From assembly GCA_964425745.1 (NCBI GenBank), contig CAYRNW010000003.1, forward strand, positions 62,001 through 126,000: a stretch of 64,000 nt of DNA, written 5' to 3'. The notes under the pieces were generated by a model, which was not told where the DNA came from, ran no database searches, and saw nothing but the letters and a program-made list of their open reading frames with translations. Below, in pieces: positions 41,816 through 50,814 of the stretch. How positions within the stretch are numbered: position 1 is the stretch's first letter; each line of letters begins with the position of its first letter. The position numbers and the translations under genes were made by a program. The DNA is from CALCNS01 sp964425745. GTDB taxonomy: Bacteria > Bacillota > JAAYKD01.

Positions 41816-42664
41816 ATGCAACCATTAATGATTACTGCCTCGATTTGTGGTGCTGAAGTAACGAAGGAGCACAATCCTGCGGTGCCCTATACGGTTCAAG
41901 AAATCGGACGCGAGGCCGAACGTGCCTACCATGCTGGAGCGAGTATCATCCATTTACATGTTCGAGAAGATAACGGAAAACCAACACAAAGCAAACAACG
42001 TTTCAGAGATTGTATTGAAGAAATCTACCGTCGATGCCCGGCGGAGCTGATTGTCCAGCCATCCACCGGTGGAGCAACCGGGATGTCGAATGCAGAACGG
42101 TTACAGCCGTTAGCCTTGCAGCCCGAGATGGCTACGTTGGATTGTGGGACCTGCAATTTTGGCGGGGATGAAATTTTTATCAATACTGAGAACACCATCA
42201 TCGAATTCTCGAAGCAAATGCAAGCGTTATCTGTCAAACCGGAAATCGAAGTCTTTGACAAAGGGATGATCGATATGGCGAAACGTCTGCATTTGAAAGG
42301 ATTCATACCAGGCCCGTTGCATTTTAATTTAGTACTTGGTGTTAACGGGGGGATTAGCGCCGAACCTCGCGATTTGCTTTTCATGGTTGAAAGTCTTCCT
42401 GCGAATTCCACCTATACAGTTACAGGAATTGGTAGAGCCGCCTATCCCATGGCTGTCATGGCTATTGTAATGGGGGGACATGTACGCGTAGGCTTTGAAG
42501 ACAACATCTATCTAAGTCGCGGTATTAAAGCTCAAAGCAATGGTGAATTGGTTGAAAAGGCAATTCGGTTAGCCAAGGAATTAGGAAGAGAAATCGCTAC
42601 ACCGCAACAGGCTAGGGAAATTTTAGGGTTATCTAGTTCTTTTAAGGGCTTAAGAAAGGATTGA
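41816..42664 (+). CDS. kce: 3-keto-5-aminohexanoate cleavage enzyme
   Basis: The protein has 282 residues and belongs to the BKACE (DUF849) family. Metal-binding His residues are in I-I-H-L-H-V-R-E near residues 45-52, with Q-P-S-T-G-G near 80-85 and the later E-V-F-D-K-G-M near 142-148. Kce uses acetyl-CoA to split 3-keto-5-aminohexanoate into acetoacetate and 3-aminobutyryl-CoA. AAGGAGGG precedes the ATG at 41816; the TTG three bases earlier is an alternative. It lies 14 bases after kal and abuts kdd. Confidence 0.94.
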   Translation: MQPLMITASICGAEVTKEHNPAVPYTVQEIGREAERAYHAGASIIHLHVREDNGKPTQSKQRFRDCIEEIYRRCPAELIVQPSTGGATGMSNAERLQPLALQPEMATLDCGTCNFGGDEIFINTENTIIEFSKQMQALSVKPEIEVFDKGMIDMAKRLHLKGFIPGPLHFNLVLGVNGGISAEPRDLLFMVESLPANSTYTVTGIGRAAYPMAVMAIVMGGHVRVGFEDNIYLSRGIKAQSNGELVEKAIRLAKELGREIATPQQAREILGLSSSFKGLRKD

Positions 42665-42669
42665 TGCAC

Positions 42670-43707
42670 ATGAATTACGGAAATCCCTATGGAACTCATC
42701 GAGTTTTAGATGGCAAAGGGGTATTGCCTCAAGCTGCCAAATGCCTAAACAACGATATGAGCATCCTTTATGATAACGAAATATTAATTGATGTTTTAGC
42801 GTTAAACATTGATTCAGCTTCGTTTACACAAATCAAGCAAATCGCCGAAGGGAATCCGGCTGAAATCGAAAAACGGATTTTAACCATTGTCTCTGAAAGA
42901 GGAAAGATGCAAAATCCAGTCACCGGTTCCGGTGGAATGCTCATTGGTACGGTTGCCGCAATTGGCACAGCTTTAAAAGATCGTGACCTTAAAGTCGGAG
43001 ATAAGATTGCTTCTTTAGTATCTCTCTCGTTGACTCCTCTGAAAATTGATCGTATTGTCCAGATTCATACCGATATTGACCGTGTCGATGTTGTTGCCAA
43101 GGCAATCTTATTTGAAAGCGGAATTTACGCAAAATTACCGGAAGATATGAGCGAAAATTTAGCATTAGCTGCTTTAGATGTAGCCGGTGCACCGGCACAA
43201 ACTGCAAAACTGGTCAAACCCGGAGATTCGGTGCTAGTTTTAGGTGCGGCAGGAAAATCAGGATTACTTTGTTTATACGAAGCGATGAAGAGAGTGGGTC
43301 CAACCGGCAATGTTATTGCCTTGGTTAGAAAAGAAAGTGATGTCGAGAAAATCCTCTCGATGAAGCTTGCGCACAAAGTTATCGTAGCCAGTGCAACTGA
43401 ACCGCTCGAAGTTCTAGAGAGAACTTTGGCAGCTAACCATGGACGAGAAGTCGATCTTTCAATCAGCTGTGTCAACATTCCCAATACCGAAATGTCCTGT
43501 ATTCTACCGGTGAGAAATCAGGGAATTGTCTATTTCTTCTCCATGGCAACCAGTTTCACCAAAGCAGCACTGGGAGCGGAAGGTGTTGGTAAAGATGTGA
43601 CGATGATCATCGGTAACGGCTACACCAAAGATCATGCGGAGATTACCCTTTGGGAATTGCGCGAGAATCCGGTTCTGCGTCACTATTTCAATCAGCGATA
43701 TTTATAA
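42670..43707 (+). CDS. kdd: L-erythro-3,5-diaminohexanoate dehydrogenase
   Basis: The protein has 345 residues and an NAD(P)-dependent medium-chain-like fold; the nucleotide-binding loop V-L-V-L-G-A-A-G-K-S-G lies near residues 189-199. Kdd deaminates 3,5-diaminohexanoate oxidatively to 3-keto-5-aminohexanoate, the substrate of Kce. The N-terminus N-Y-G-N-P-Y-G-T-H-R-V is characteristic. I take ATG at 42670, nine bases after AAAGGA; ATG at 42664 is too close to that site. It starts five bases after the kce stop. Confidence 0.93.
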   Translation: MNYGNPYGTHRVLDGKGVLPQAAKCLNNDMSILYDNEILIDVLALNIDSASFTQIKQIAEGNPAEIEKRILTIVSERGKMQNPVTGSGGMLIGTVAAIGTALKDRDLKVGDKIASLVSLSLTPLKIDRIVQIHTDIDRVDVVAKAILFESGIYAKLPEDMSENLALAALDVAGAPAQTAKLVKPGDSVLVLGAAGKSGLLCLYEAMKRVGPTGNVIALVRKESDVEKILSMKLAHKVIVASATEPLEVLERTLAANHGREVDLSISCVNIPNTEMSCILPVRNQGIVYFFSMATSFTKAALGAEGVGKDVTMIIGNGYTKDHAEITLWELRENPVLRHYFNQRYL

Positions 43708-43745
43708 TGTTTCAATGGAGATTTAGTCAAGAAAGGATGATACCC

Positions 43746-45002
43746 ATGTCCGGAAGAGAACGTTTTTTCCCCGAAGTGACCGATCAGCAGTGGAATGATT
43801 GGCATTGGCAGGTACGAAATCGAATTGAGACGCTGGAACAGCTCAAGCGATACATTCAATTGACAGACGATGAAGAGGAGGGGATCCGACAATGTTTGGG
43901 GCATCTGCGTATGGCGATTACCCCTTATTATCTCTCTCTTTTTGATGTAGGAAACCCTCATTGCCCCATTCGTAAACAGGCAGTGCCCTCAATCATGGAA
44001 TTAATTCAATCGCCTGCAGATCTACTGGATCCTTTGCACGAAGATAGCAATGCCCCGGTTCCAGGCTTGACTCACCGATATCCGGACCGAGTTCTTTTTT
44101 TGATAACCGATCAATGCTCTATGTATTGTAGGCATTGCACCAGAAGAAGATTTGCCGGTCAACACGATCAACAATTGCCTAAAGAACGTATTGAGCAAGC
44201 CATTCACTATATTGCTCAACATCCTGAAATTCGAGACGTTTTATTGTCTGGCGGAGATCCCCTTTTAGTCGCGGATTCGGTATTAGAGGAAATTATAGTA
44301 GCACTACGGCAAATTCCTCACGTCAAAATTATTCGTATTGGAACCAGGACTCCGGTCGTATGTCCGCAACGCATCACACCGGAATTAGTGGCTATGCTAA
44401 AGAAATATCAACCGATTTGGGTCAATACTCATTTTAATCATCCCAACGAAATCACTCCCGAGTCGCAAGCTGCGTGTGAACGGTTGACCGATGCCGGAAT
44501 TCCGGTGGGAAATCAAAGTGTGTTATTAGCCGGTATCAATGATTGCCCGCATGTAATGAAGGAATTGGTTCAAGGACTCGTGGATATACGAGTACGTCCA
44601 TATTATCTTTACCAATGTGATTTATCACAAGGGTTAGAGCATTTCCGGACTCCTGTCAGCAAAGGAATCGAGATTATTGAAGCCCTTCGCGGTCACACCT
44701 CTGGGTTTGCAATTCCTACTTTTGTGGTTGATGCTCCCGGTGGTGGTGGTAAAATCCCAGTGATGCCCAATTATTTAATTAGTCAGAGCCCGGAACGTGT
44801 AATTCTGCGGAATTTTGAAGGAGTCATCTCGGCTTACACGCAACCTCGGCATTATGAAAACCATTGCCAATGTCCAGTTTGTCGCGGGGAGAAAGAGCAA
44901 AATACGCTGGGTGTTTTCGGTTTGCTTCAAGGAAAAAATTTGTCAATCGAGCCTCGAGAGTTGGCTCGCCGCGATCGGGTGCAAGGGGAACATCATGAGT
45001 AA
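43746..45002 (+). CDS. kamA: Lysine 2,3-aminomutase
   Basis: The protein has 418 residues. The radical-SAM cluster motif C-S-M-Y-C-R-H-C gives Cys 124, 128 and 131. The PLP-binding Lys is expected in P-G-G-G-G-K-I-P near residues 334-341. It converts L-lysine to L-beta-lysine, the first step of fermentation, using a 4Fe-4S cluster, SAM and PLP. A Cys-rich C-terminus (C-Q-C-P-V-C) fits the zinc site of this enzyme. ATG at 43746 follows AAAGG by nine bases. It overlaps kamD by eight bases. Confidence 0.96.
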   Translation: MSGRERFFPEVTDQQWNDWHWQVRNRIETLEQLKRYIQLTDDEEEGIRQCLGHLRMAITPYYLSLFDVGNPHCPIRKQAVPSIMELIQSPADLLDPLHEDSNAPVPGLTHRYPDRVLFLITDQCSMYCRHCTRRRFAGQHDQQLPKERIEQAIHYIAQHPEIRDVLLSGGDPLLVADSVLEEIIVALRQIPHVKIIRIGTRTPVVCPQRITPELVAMLKKYQPIWVNTHFNHPNEITPESQAACERLTDAGIPVGNQSVLLAGINDCPHVMKELVQGLVDIRVRPYYLYQCDLSQGLEHFRTPVSKGIEIIEALRGHTSGFAIPTFVVDAPGGGGKIPVMPNYLISQSPERVILRNFEGVISAYTQPRHYENHCQCPVCRGEKEQNTLGVFGLLQGKNLSIEPRELARRDRVQGEHHE

Positions 45003-46551
45003 AATTCATCTTGATACTTCATTAGTGGAAAAGGCAAGGCAATATGGGGCCTCTATAGCAGAAGAAGTTCAGAGCTTTGTTGAGCTCCATACCACGGTTT
45101 CTGTTGAACGAACCATCTGTCGTTTATTAGGAATTGACGGGGTCAATGAAGATCAAATTCCATATCCGAATTTGGTTGTAGATCATTTGAATGACACTGG
45201 CCTGCTTCCTTTGGGCGTTGCACTGACATTGGGCAATGCAATGCTTAATACTCACTTGAGTCCTCAAGAAGTGGCAGAGGAGATTGATCGGGGTCTCATT
45301 GATCTTCGTCACTGGCCGGTGTCAGATATTCAGGCAATTCAAACCTTGTTGCAACCTTTGATTGAGAAGAGCTTAAAGAAAATTACGGATCATCGATTGA
45401 CAAGATCGCAGTATCTTGAGAAGTTCAGAGAATCCTCTGAACCATTGCTTTATGTCATTGTTGCCACGGGAAATATCTACGAGGATATTATTCAGGCCCA
45501 AGCAGCAGCGGAGCAAGGTGCCGATATTATTGCCGTGATTCGAACCACCGGGCAAAGCCTTCTGGATTATGTGCCATATGGACCAACCACGGAAGGCTTT
45601 GGAGGAACCTATGCTACGCAGGAGAATTTTCGTTTAATGCGACATGCCTTGGATGAAGTGGGTGAAAAGCACGGTCGCTATATTCGCTTATGCAATTACT
45701 GTTCCGGGTTATGTATGCCAGAAATTGCAGCTATGGGGGCGCTGGAACGATTAGATGTTATGTTGAACGATGCACTTTATGGTATTCTTTTTCGTGACAT
45801 CAACATGCAACGCACGCTGATCGATCAGCATTTTTCACGTCAAATCAACGCTTATGCTGGTGTTATCATCAACACCGGTGAAGATAATTATCTGACGACA
45901 GCGGATGCCGTTGAAGAAGCACATACGGTTTTAGCTTCTCAAATTTTGAATGAGCAGTTGGCACTTCGAGCTGGATTACCGGAAGAACAAATGGGGTTAG
46001 GCCATGCATTTGAAATTGATCCCAATATTCCGGGTGGATTTGTCATGGAACTCGCACAAGCACAATTAATCCGCGAAGTTTTCCCCAAAGCTCCTCTCAA
46101 ATATATGCCACCAACAAAATATATGACCGGGAATATTTTTCGGGGTTATGTGCAGAATGCTCTCTTTAACACAGTTTCTTATCTAACGGGGCAAAGAATC
46201 CACTTATTGGGTATGTTGACAGAAGCAATTCATACACCGTTTATGTCAGACCGGGCTCTTGCCATTGAAAACGCACAGTATATTTTCCGAACCATGGAGG
46301 GGTTGGCCGACGAAATCCAATTTGTTCCTGGTGGAAAAATTGAACAACGAGCCCAAGAAGTTTTAAAGAGTGCGACAGAGCTATTGGAAGAGATTGACCG
46401 AAACAAGTTGTTTTCTGCCATTGAGAAGGGTGTATTTGCCAATATCTCTCGAAGCCGATCTGGCGGTAAAGGCTTGGAGGGGGTTGTTCGCAAGAACCCG
46501 ATGTATTGGAATCCTTTTGCTGAAAAAATGAGCGCAAAGGAGGTGCGATAA
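44995..46551 (+). CDS. kamD: Lysine 5,6-aminomutase alpha subunit
   Basis: The protein has 518 residues and forms the TIM-barrel, substrate-binding subunit of the adenosylcobalamin- and PLP-dependent 5,6-aminomutase, which turns beta-lysine into 3,5-diaminohexanoate. Characteristic stretches are I-R-T-T-G-Q-S-L-L-D-Y near residues 183-193, E-G-F-G-G-T-Y-A-T-Q-E-N near 200-211 and C-N-Y-C-S-G-L-C-M-P near 231-240. The ATG lies inside the kamA stop region, so a ribosome binding site is replaced by coupling. It ends in a one-base overlap with kamE (TAATG). Confidence 0.96.
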   Translation: MSKIHLDTSLVEKARQYGASIAEEVQSFVELHTTVSVERTICRLLGIDGVNEDQIPYPNLVVDHLNDTGLLPLGVALTLGNAMLNTHLSPQEVAEEIDRGLIDLRHWPVSDIQAIQTLLQPLIEKSLKKITDHRLTRSQYLEKFRESSEPLLYVIVATGNIYEDIIQAQAAAEQGADIIAVIRTTGQSLLDYVPYGPTTEGFGGTYATQENFRLMRHALDEVGEKHGRYIRLCNYCSGLCMPEIAAMGALERLDVMLNDALYGILFRDINMQRTLIDQHFSRQINAYAGVIINTGEDNYLTTADAVEEAHTVLASQILNEQLALRAGLPEEQMGLGHAFEIDPNIPGGFVMELAQAQLIREVFPKAPLKYMPPTKYMTGNIFRGYVQNALFNTVSYLTGQRIHLLGMLTEAIHTPFMSDRALAIENAQYIFRTMEGLADEIQFVPGGKIEQRAQEVLKSATELLEEIDRNKLFSAIEKGVFANISRSRSGGKGLEGVVRKNPMYWNPFAEKMSAKEVR

Positions 46552-47297
46552 TGAAGCCCTATGGAGATACCATGAATGACGGAAAAATGCAATTGAGCTT
46601 TACTTTACCTGTATCATTTGGAGATAAAGCCGCTGCAGCAGCGTTGCAGTTAGCTTCACAGATGGGGCTTCAAGATCCTTCGGTCGCTTATCAAAAAGAA
46701 CTCACGGAGAATTTTACATTTTTCGTATTATATGGCTCAGTTCAATACGAAGTTGATTACGCATCCATCGTTGTAAACCAACAAGATGAAATAATTCTTT
46801 CTATGGAAGAAGCAGACGAGATAATCCGACGGCAAATCGGGAGAAAATTAGTGGTCGTTGGAGCATCTACAGGTACCGATGCCCATACCGTTGGGATTGA
46901 TGCTATTATGAATCGAAAAGGCTTTGCCGGGCATTATGGGTTGGAGCGATATGAGATGTTGGAAACCTATAATTTAGGGAGTCAGGTTCAAAATGAAGCC
47001 TTTTTAGAAAAAGCGATGGAAGTCAATGCCGATGTTTGCTTGGTTTCACAAACGGTTACCCAGAAGGATGTTCACATTCATAATCTGACACACCTTATTG
47101 AATTAGCGGAGGCAGAAGGGGTTCGGGATCGTATGTTATTTATCTGTGGAGGTGCTCGCATAACCCATGCATTAGCAAAAGAAATGGGTTATGATGCCGG
47201 TTTTGGCAGTGGAAAATTCGCAGATGATGTAGCAAGCTTTATGATTCAAGAGTTTATTCGCCGTCAAGAGCAAAAGCGGCGTGGCAATTATTCATAA
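46551..47297 (+). CDS. kamE: Lysine 5,6-aminomutase beta subunit (B12- and PLP-binding)
   Basis: The protein has 248 residues. The base-off B12-binding motif is D-A-H-T-V-G with the cobalt-ligating His at residue 112. Lys123 follows 11 residues later in N-R-K-G-F-A-G-H, the same spacing as the His and PLP-binding Lys I recall for the Acetoanaerobium (Clostridium) sticklandii enzyme. F-I-C-G-G-A-R near residues 200-206 belongs to the Rossmann-like B12 domain. GGAGGTGCG precedes the ATG, which overlaps the kamD stop. It is the partner of KamD and the presumed target of KamB/KamC. Confidence 0.96.
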   Translation: MKPYGDTMNDGKMQLSFTLPVSFGDKAAAAALQLASQMGLQDPSVAYQKELTENFTFFVLYGSVQYEVDYASIVVNQQDEIILSMEEADEIIRRQIGRKLVVVGASTGTDAHTVGIDAIMNRKGFAGHYGLERYEMLETYNLGSQVQNEAFLEKAMEVNADVCLVSQTVTQKDVHIHNLTHLIELAEAEGVRDRMLFICGGARITHALAKEMGYDAGFGSGKFADDVASFMIQEFIRRQEQKRRGNYS

Positions 47298-47315
47298 AAG
47301 AAAGAAGGAGTTAAC

Positions 47316-48509
47316 ATGCATAAGGTTTATGTAGTCAGTGCTTGTCGTACAGCCATTGGCACCATGGGTGGAAGTTTGAAGGACACCTCGGCTGTTTCAT
47401 TAGGGGCTCTTGTGATTAAAGCTGCTCTAGACCGAGCCGGATTGAAACCGGATCAAGTGTGCGAAGTGGCCATGGGGAATGTGTTGCAAGCAGGGTTAGG
47501 GCAAAATCCCGCCAGGCAAGCGGCTGTGGCAGCAGGTATACCCATCGATAAGCCCTCTATGACTGTGAACAAGGTTTGTGGTTCTGGGCTCAACAGTGTT
47601 GTTTATGCTCAACGTAGTATTCTAGCAGGAGAAGCGGATTGCATTATTGCTGGGGGTATGGAGAATATGGATCAAGCCCCCTATGTGCTTAGAAATCTTC
47701 GCTATGGTTCTAGGATGGGGCATCAGGAAGCAGTAGACCTCATGGTATATGACGGATTGACTGATGTATTTAATCAGTATCACATGGGGATTACGGCAGA
47801 AAATATAGCAGAGCAATTCGGAATTTCACGATTGCAACAAGATGAATTTGCTTTAACTTCTCAAGCCAGAGCGGAAAACGCAATTAAGGGTGGACGGTTT
47901 CAAGAAGAAATCGTTCCGGTAGAACTTGTGGATCGCAAGAAAAATGTCACTCTATTTCAACAGGACGAGCATCCTCGCTTTGCTAGCACGTTAGAAGCCC
48001 TACAAAAATTACGACCCGCTTTCAAAAAAGATGGATCCGTGACAGCTGGTAATGCTTCCGGCATCAACGATGGAGCTGCAGCCTTAATTGTATGCAGCGA
48101 ACGCTTTTTAGAAGAGCACAAATTGAAGCCCTTGGCACGTATTATCAGCAGTGGTTCGGTTGGCGTTGATCCATCCATCATGGGATTAGGACCAATTCCT
48201 TCTGTAAAACAAGCATTGTTAAAAGCAAATCTATCATTGGAGCAAATCGGATTAATTGAAGCCAATGAAGCATTTGCCGTTCAGTCTTTGGCCGTTATTC
48301 AAGAGTTAGGATTAGACCCTGAGATTACCAATGTCAATGGTGGGGCAATCGCCTTAGGTCATCCAATTGGAGCATCGGGTGCTAGGATCTTGGTTACTTT
48401 ATTACACGAAATGGCGAAACGCGATGTCGAATATGGTCTCGCGACGCTCTGTATTGGTGGCGGTATGGGTGAAGCCCTTATCGTTCAACGTGATGAAAGA
48501 TGTAGGTGA
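47316..48509 (+). CDS. Acetyl-CoA acetyltransferase (thiolase)
   Basis: The protein has 397 residues, typical of biosynthetic-type thiolases. The acylated nucleophile is Cys88 (N-K-V-C-G-S-G-L). The His is in A-L-G-H-P-I-G-A-S-G near residues 349-358, and the second Cys in L-C-I-G-G-G-M-G-E near 378-386. It interconverts acetoacetyl-CoA and two acetyl-CoA. In this operon it can cleave acetoacetyl-CoA made either by CoA transfer or from crotonyl-CoA. AAGGAG precedes the ATG. Confidence 0.95.
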   Translation: MHKVYVVSACRTAIGTMGGSLKDTSAVSLGALVIKAALDRAGLKPDQVCEVAMGNVLQAGLGQNPARQAAVAAGIPIDKPSMTVNKVCGSGLNSVVYAQRSILAGEADCIIAGGMENMDQAPYVLRNLRYGSRMGHQEAVDLMVYDGLTDVFNQYHMGITAENIAEQFGISRLQQDEFALTSQARAENAIKGGRFQEEIVPVELVDRKKNVTLFQQDEHPRFASTLEALQKLRPAFKKDGSVTAGNASGINDGAAALIVCSERFLEEHKLKPLARIISSGSVGVDPSIMGLGPIPSVKQALLKANLSLEQIGLIEANEAFAVQSLAVIQELGLDPEITNVNGGAIALGHPIGASGARILVTLLHEMAKRDVEYGLATLCIGGGMGEALIVQRDERCR

Positions 48510-48514
48510 TATGG

Positions 48515-49279
48515 ATGAAAAATATTATTGTAAGTATAGATAAAAAAGTTGTGACTCTAACAATTTCCAGACCGGAAGCGATGAATGCATTGACGTCTGA
48601 ACTGCTGACTGAATTATCGTCAGCATTACGCGAAATTGCCGATCATCCGGAGTATCGCTGTCTTATCGTTAAGGGAGCAGGGGATAAAGCCTTTGTTGCA
48701 GGAGCTGATATCAGTGAAATGCAAAACTTTAATGCTCGCCAAGCCTTTGATTTTTCACTGTTTGGAAACCGAGTTTTTGCCCAACTGGAACAGCTTCACA
48801 TTCCTACGATAGCTGTTGTAAACGGGTTTGCCCTAGGAGGCGGTATGGAATTAGCTATAGCATGTGATATCCGCATTGCGACCTCGAAAGCAAAATTTGC
48901 ATTACCGGAAACTGGCTTAGGCATTATTCCTGGTTTTGGTGGAACCTTCCGACTTGCTCGACTCATTGGAGAAGGTCAAGCAAAACACCTGATGTATACG
49001 GGCAAAACTATTGATGGAGAGGAAGCCTACCGCATTGGGCTGGTCGAACTATTGGCCACAACAGAAACGCTTGATGAGGTTTTAGCCGATACTGTTGCCA
49101 ACATTTGTAAGAACAGCCCTGCAGCTCTTCGCCAATTAAGTCGTCTTTTTGCTTTTGCACATGCCGATGCTACAGCTGCTGATTTTCTGCAAGAAGCAGA
49201 GCGATTTGGTGCCTGCTTCACCTTCCCAGATCAAAAGGAACGGATGCAAGCTTTTACCGATCGTCATCGAAAATCGTAA
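48515..49279 (+). CDS. Enoyl-CoA hydratase (crotonase)
   Basis: The protein has 254 residues. The oxyanion-hole segments F-V-A-G-A-D-I-S-E-M (about 61-70) and F-A-L-G-G-G-M-E-L-A (about 106-115) are present. The two catalytic Glu are in G-G-G-M-E-L and in A-L-P-E-T-G-L-G near residues 131-138. It hydrates crotonyl-CoA to 3-hydroxybutyryl-CoA. ATG at 48515 follows TAGGTG by six bases; the GTG at 48506 lies in that site. It starts five bases after the thiolase stop. Confidence 0.93.
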   Translation: MKNIIVSIDKKVVTLTISRPEAMNALTSELLTELSSALREIADHPEYRCLIVKGAGDKAFVAGADISEMQNFNARQAFDFSLFGNRVFAQLEQLHIPTIAVVNGFALGGGMELAIACDIRIATSKAKFALPETGLGIIPGFGGTFRLARLIGEGQAKHLMYTGKTIDGEEAYRIGLVELLATTETLDEVLADTVANICKNSPAALRQLSRLFAFAHADATAADFLQEAERFGACFTFPDQKERMQAFTDRHRKS

Positions 49280-49296
49280 GAATAGGAGTTGCTGCA

Positions 49297-50139
49297 ATGA
49301 AAATACTGGTGATTGGTGCTGGAACCATGGGCACTGGAATAGCACAATGCTTTGCCACGGCAAACATACAAACGTATTTGTTTGATATAAAACAGGATGC
49401 GGTTCAAAAATCGCTTCAAAACTTGCATAAAATCATGGATCGACAAGTAGAGAAAGGACGAATGACGGTTGAGGACCAAACTCGACTCTTTGATTCGTTG
49501 ATACCTATACAATCAATTGAAGAATGCGGCACGGTCGATTTAGTGATTGAGGCAATTATTGAGAAAATGGAAGCAAAGAAACAGTTGTTTCAGATGCTCA
49601 GCAATCAACCTCTTGGTAGTCCAATTTTCGCAACGAACACATCAAGCTTATCGATTACTGAGTTGGCAGCAAGTGTTCCTTGCTCAAATCGAGTGATTGG
49701 TATGCACTTTTTCAACCCTGCTCCCCTCATGAAATTAGTGGAAGTTGTTAAAGGTGCTCAAACTTCAGAGGATGTCGTTGAAAAGGTGATTGAATTAATA
49801 AAGAATCTTGGCAAACAACCAGTCATTGTTAATGAAGCACCCGGATTTGTCGTTAATCGAATCTTAATTCCCATGATCAATGAAGCAATCGGCATTTTTT
49901 CGGAAGGGGTTGCTTCTGCGCAGGACATTGATTTGGCAATGCAATATGGGGCAAATCATCCCATGGGTCCACTGGCTTTGGCAGATTTGATTGGCTTGGA
50001 TGTCGTCTTGAACATTATGGAAGTGTTGCAAAGCGAAACCGGTGAGCCAAAGTATAGACCCCATAGCCTTTTGAAAAAAATGGTTCGAGCGGGAAAATTA
50101 GGACGAAAGAGTAAAGAAGGATTCTTTACCTATTCTTAA
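49297..50139 (+). CDS. 3-hydroxybutyryl-CoA dehydrogenase
   Basis: The protein has 280 residues. The NAD-binding loop G-A-G-T-M-G-T-G-I-A lies at residues 7-16. The catalytic region I-G-M-H-F-F-N-P-A-P-L-M-K-L-V-E lies near 134-149, and the substrate-pocket helix A-P-G-F-V-V-N-R-I near 178-186. It interconverts 3-hydroxybutyryl-CoA and acetoacetyl-CoA. With the crotonase and thiolase it can oxidise crotonyl-CoA from lysine to acetyl-CoA, or run in reverse toward butyrate. AGGAG precedes the ATG. Confidence 0.95.
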   Translation: MKILVIGAGTMGTGIAQCFATANIQTYLFDIKQDAVQKSLQNLHKIMDRQVEKGRMTVEDQTRLFDSLIPIQSIEECGTVDLVIEAIIEKMEAKKQLFQMLSNQPLGSPIFATNTSSLSITELAASVPCSNRVIGMHFFNPAPLMKLVEVVKGAQTSEDVVEKVIELIKNLGKQPVIVNEAPGFVVNRILIPMINEAIGIFSEGVASAQDIDLAMQYGANHPMGPLALADLIGLDVVLNIMEVLQSETGEPKYRPHSLLKKMVRAGKLGRKSKEGFFTYS

Positions 50140-50157
50140 AAGGAAAGGAATAAGGCG

Positions 50158-50814
50158 ATGCAAATCAAAATCATATCATATCAAGAGGCGTTGCGTCATT
50201 TCTGTGACGGAATGACTCTAATGATTGCTGGCTTTATGGCGAATGGTAGTTCGGAACTCCTAATCGATGCAATCTTAGAAAAAGGAATTTGTGATTACAC
50301 CATTATTTGTAATGATACAGCGATGCCGGGTTTCGGTATTTCCAGATTGATCGATAGTAAACGTGTCAAAAAAATCATTACTTCTCACATAGGTATGAAC
50401 CCAGAAACGGGACGTCAAATGTCAGCCGGGGAATTAGAAGTAGAGCTTGTTCCGCAAGGAACACTCGCAGAAAGAATCCGCTGTGGAGGTCACGGTCTCG
50501 GTGGTGTATTAACGCCTACCGGGCTAGGCACTCACGTAGCCGAGGGAAAAAGAATCCTTGAAGTGGAAGGGAAGGAGTACCTTTTAGAGACACCTCTAAG
50601 AGCCGATGTCGCAATCCTTCATGGAACACGAATCGATTCTTTTGGCAATGTCTATTATGCAGGTACAACACGAAATTTCAACCCTCTCATGGCCATGGCC
50701 GCGGATTTGGTTTTGGCTACTGCGGAAGAAGTCGTCGAGATTGGTACGTTAGAACCGGAATGCATTATGACCTCCGGCATCTTTGTTGATTATATTGTGA
50801 AAGGAGATTCCTAA
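50158..50814 (+). CDS. atoD: CoA-transferase subunit A (AtoD/CtfA-like)
   Basis: The protein has 218 residues of the family-I CoA-transferase alpha type. The G-M-T-L-M-I-A-G-F region near residues 19-27 replaces the usual G-x-G-G-F loop, and G-G-H-G-L-G-G-V-L-T-P-T-G lies near 111-123. With the next product it moves CoA between acetoacetate and acyl-CoAs such as butyryl- or acetyl-CoA. In lysine fermentation this activates the acetoacetate released by Kce. AAAGGAAAGG precedes the ATG, and its stop overlaps the ATG of subunit B. Confidence 0.93.
   Translation: MQIKIISYQEALRHFCDGMTLMIAGFMANGSSELLIDAILEKGICDYTIICNDTAMPGFGISRLIDSKRVKKIITSHIGMNPETGRQMSAGELEVELVPQGTLAERIRCGGHGLGGVLTPTGLGTHVAEGKRILEVEGKEYLLETPLRADVAILHGTRIDSFGNVYYAGTTRNFNPLMAMAADLVLATAEEVVEIGTLEPECIMTSGIFVDYIVKGDS

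Noticed and set aside
44815..44994. A 60-residue N-terminal extension of KamD
   Set aside because: It lies inside kamA in another frame; KamD homology begins at the ATG at 44995, which overlaps the kamA stop as in coupled genes.
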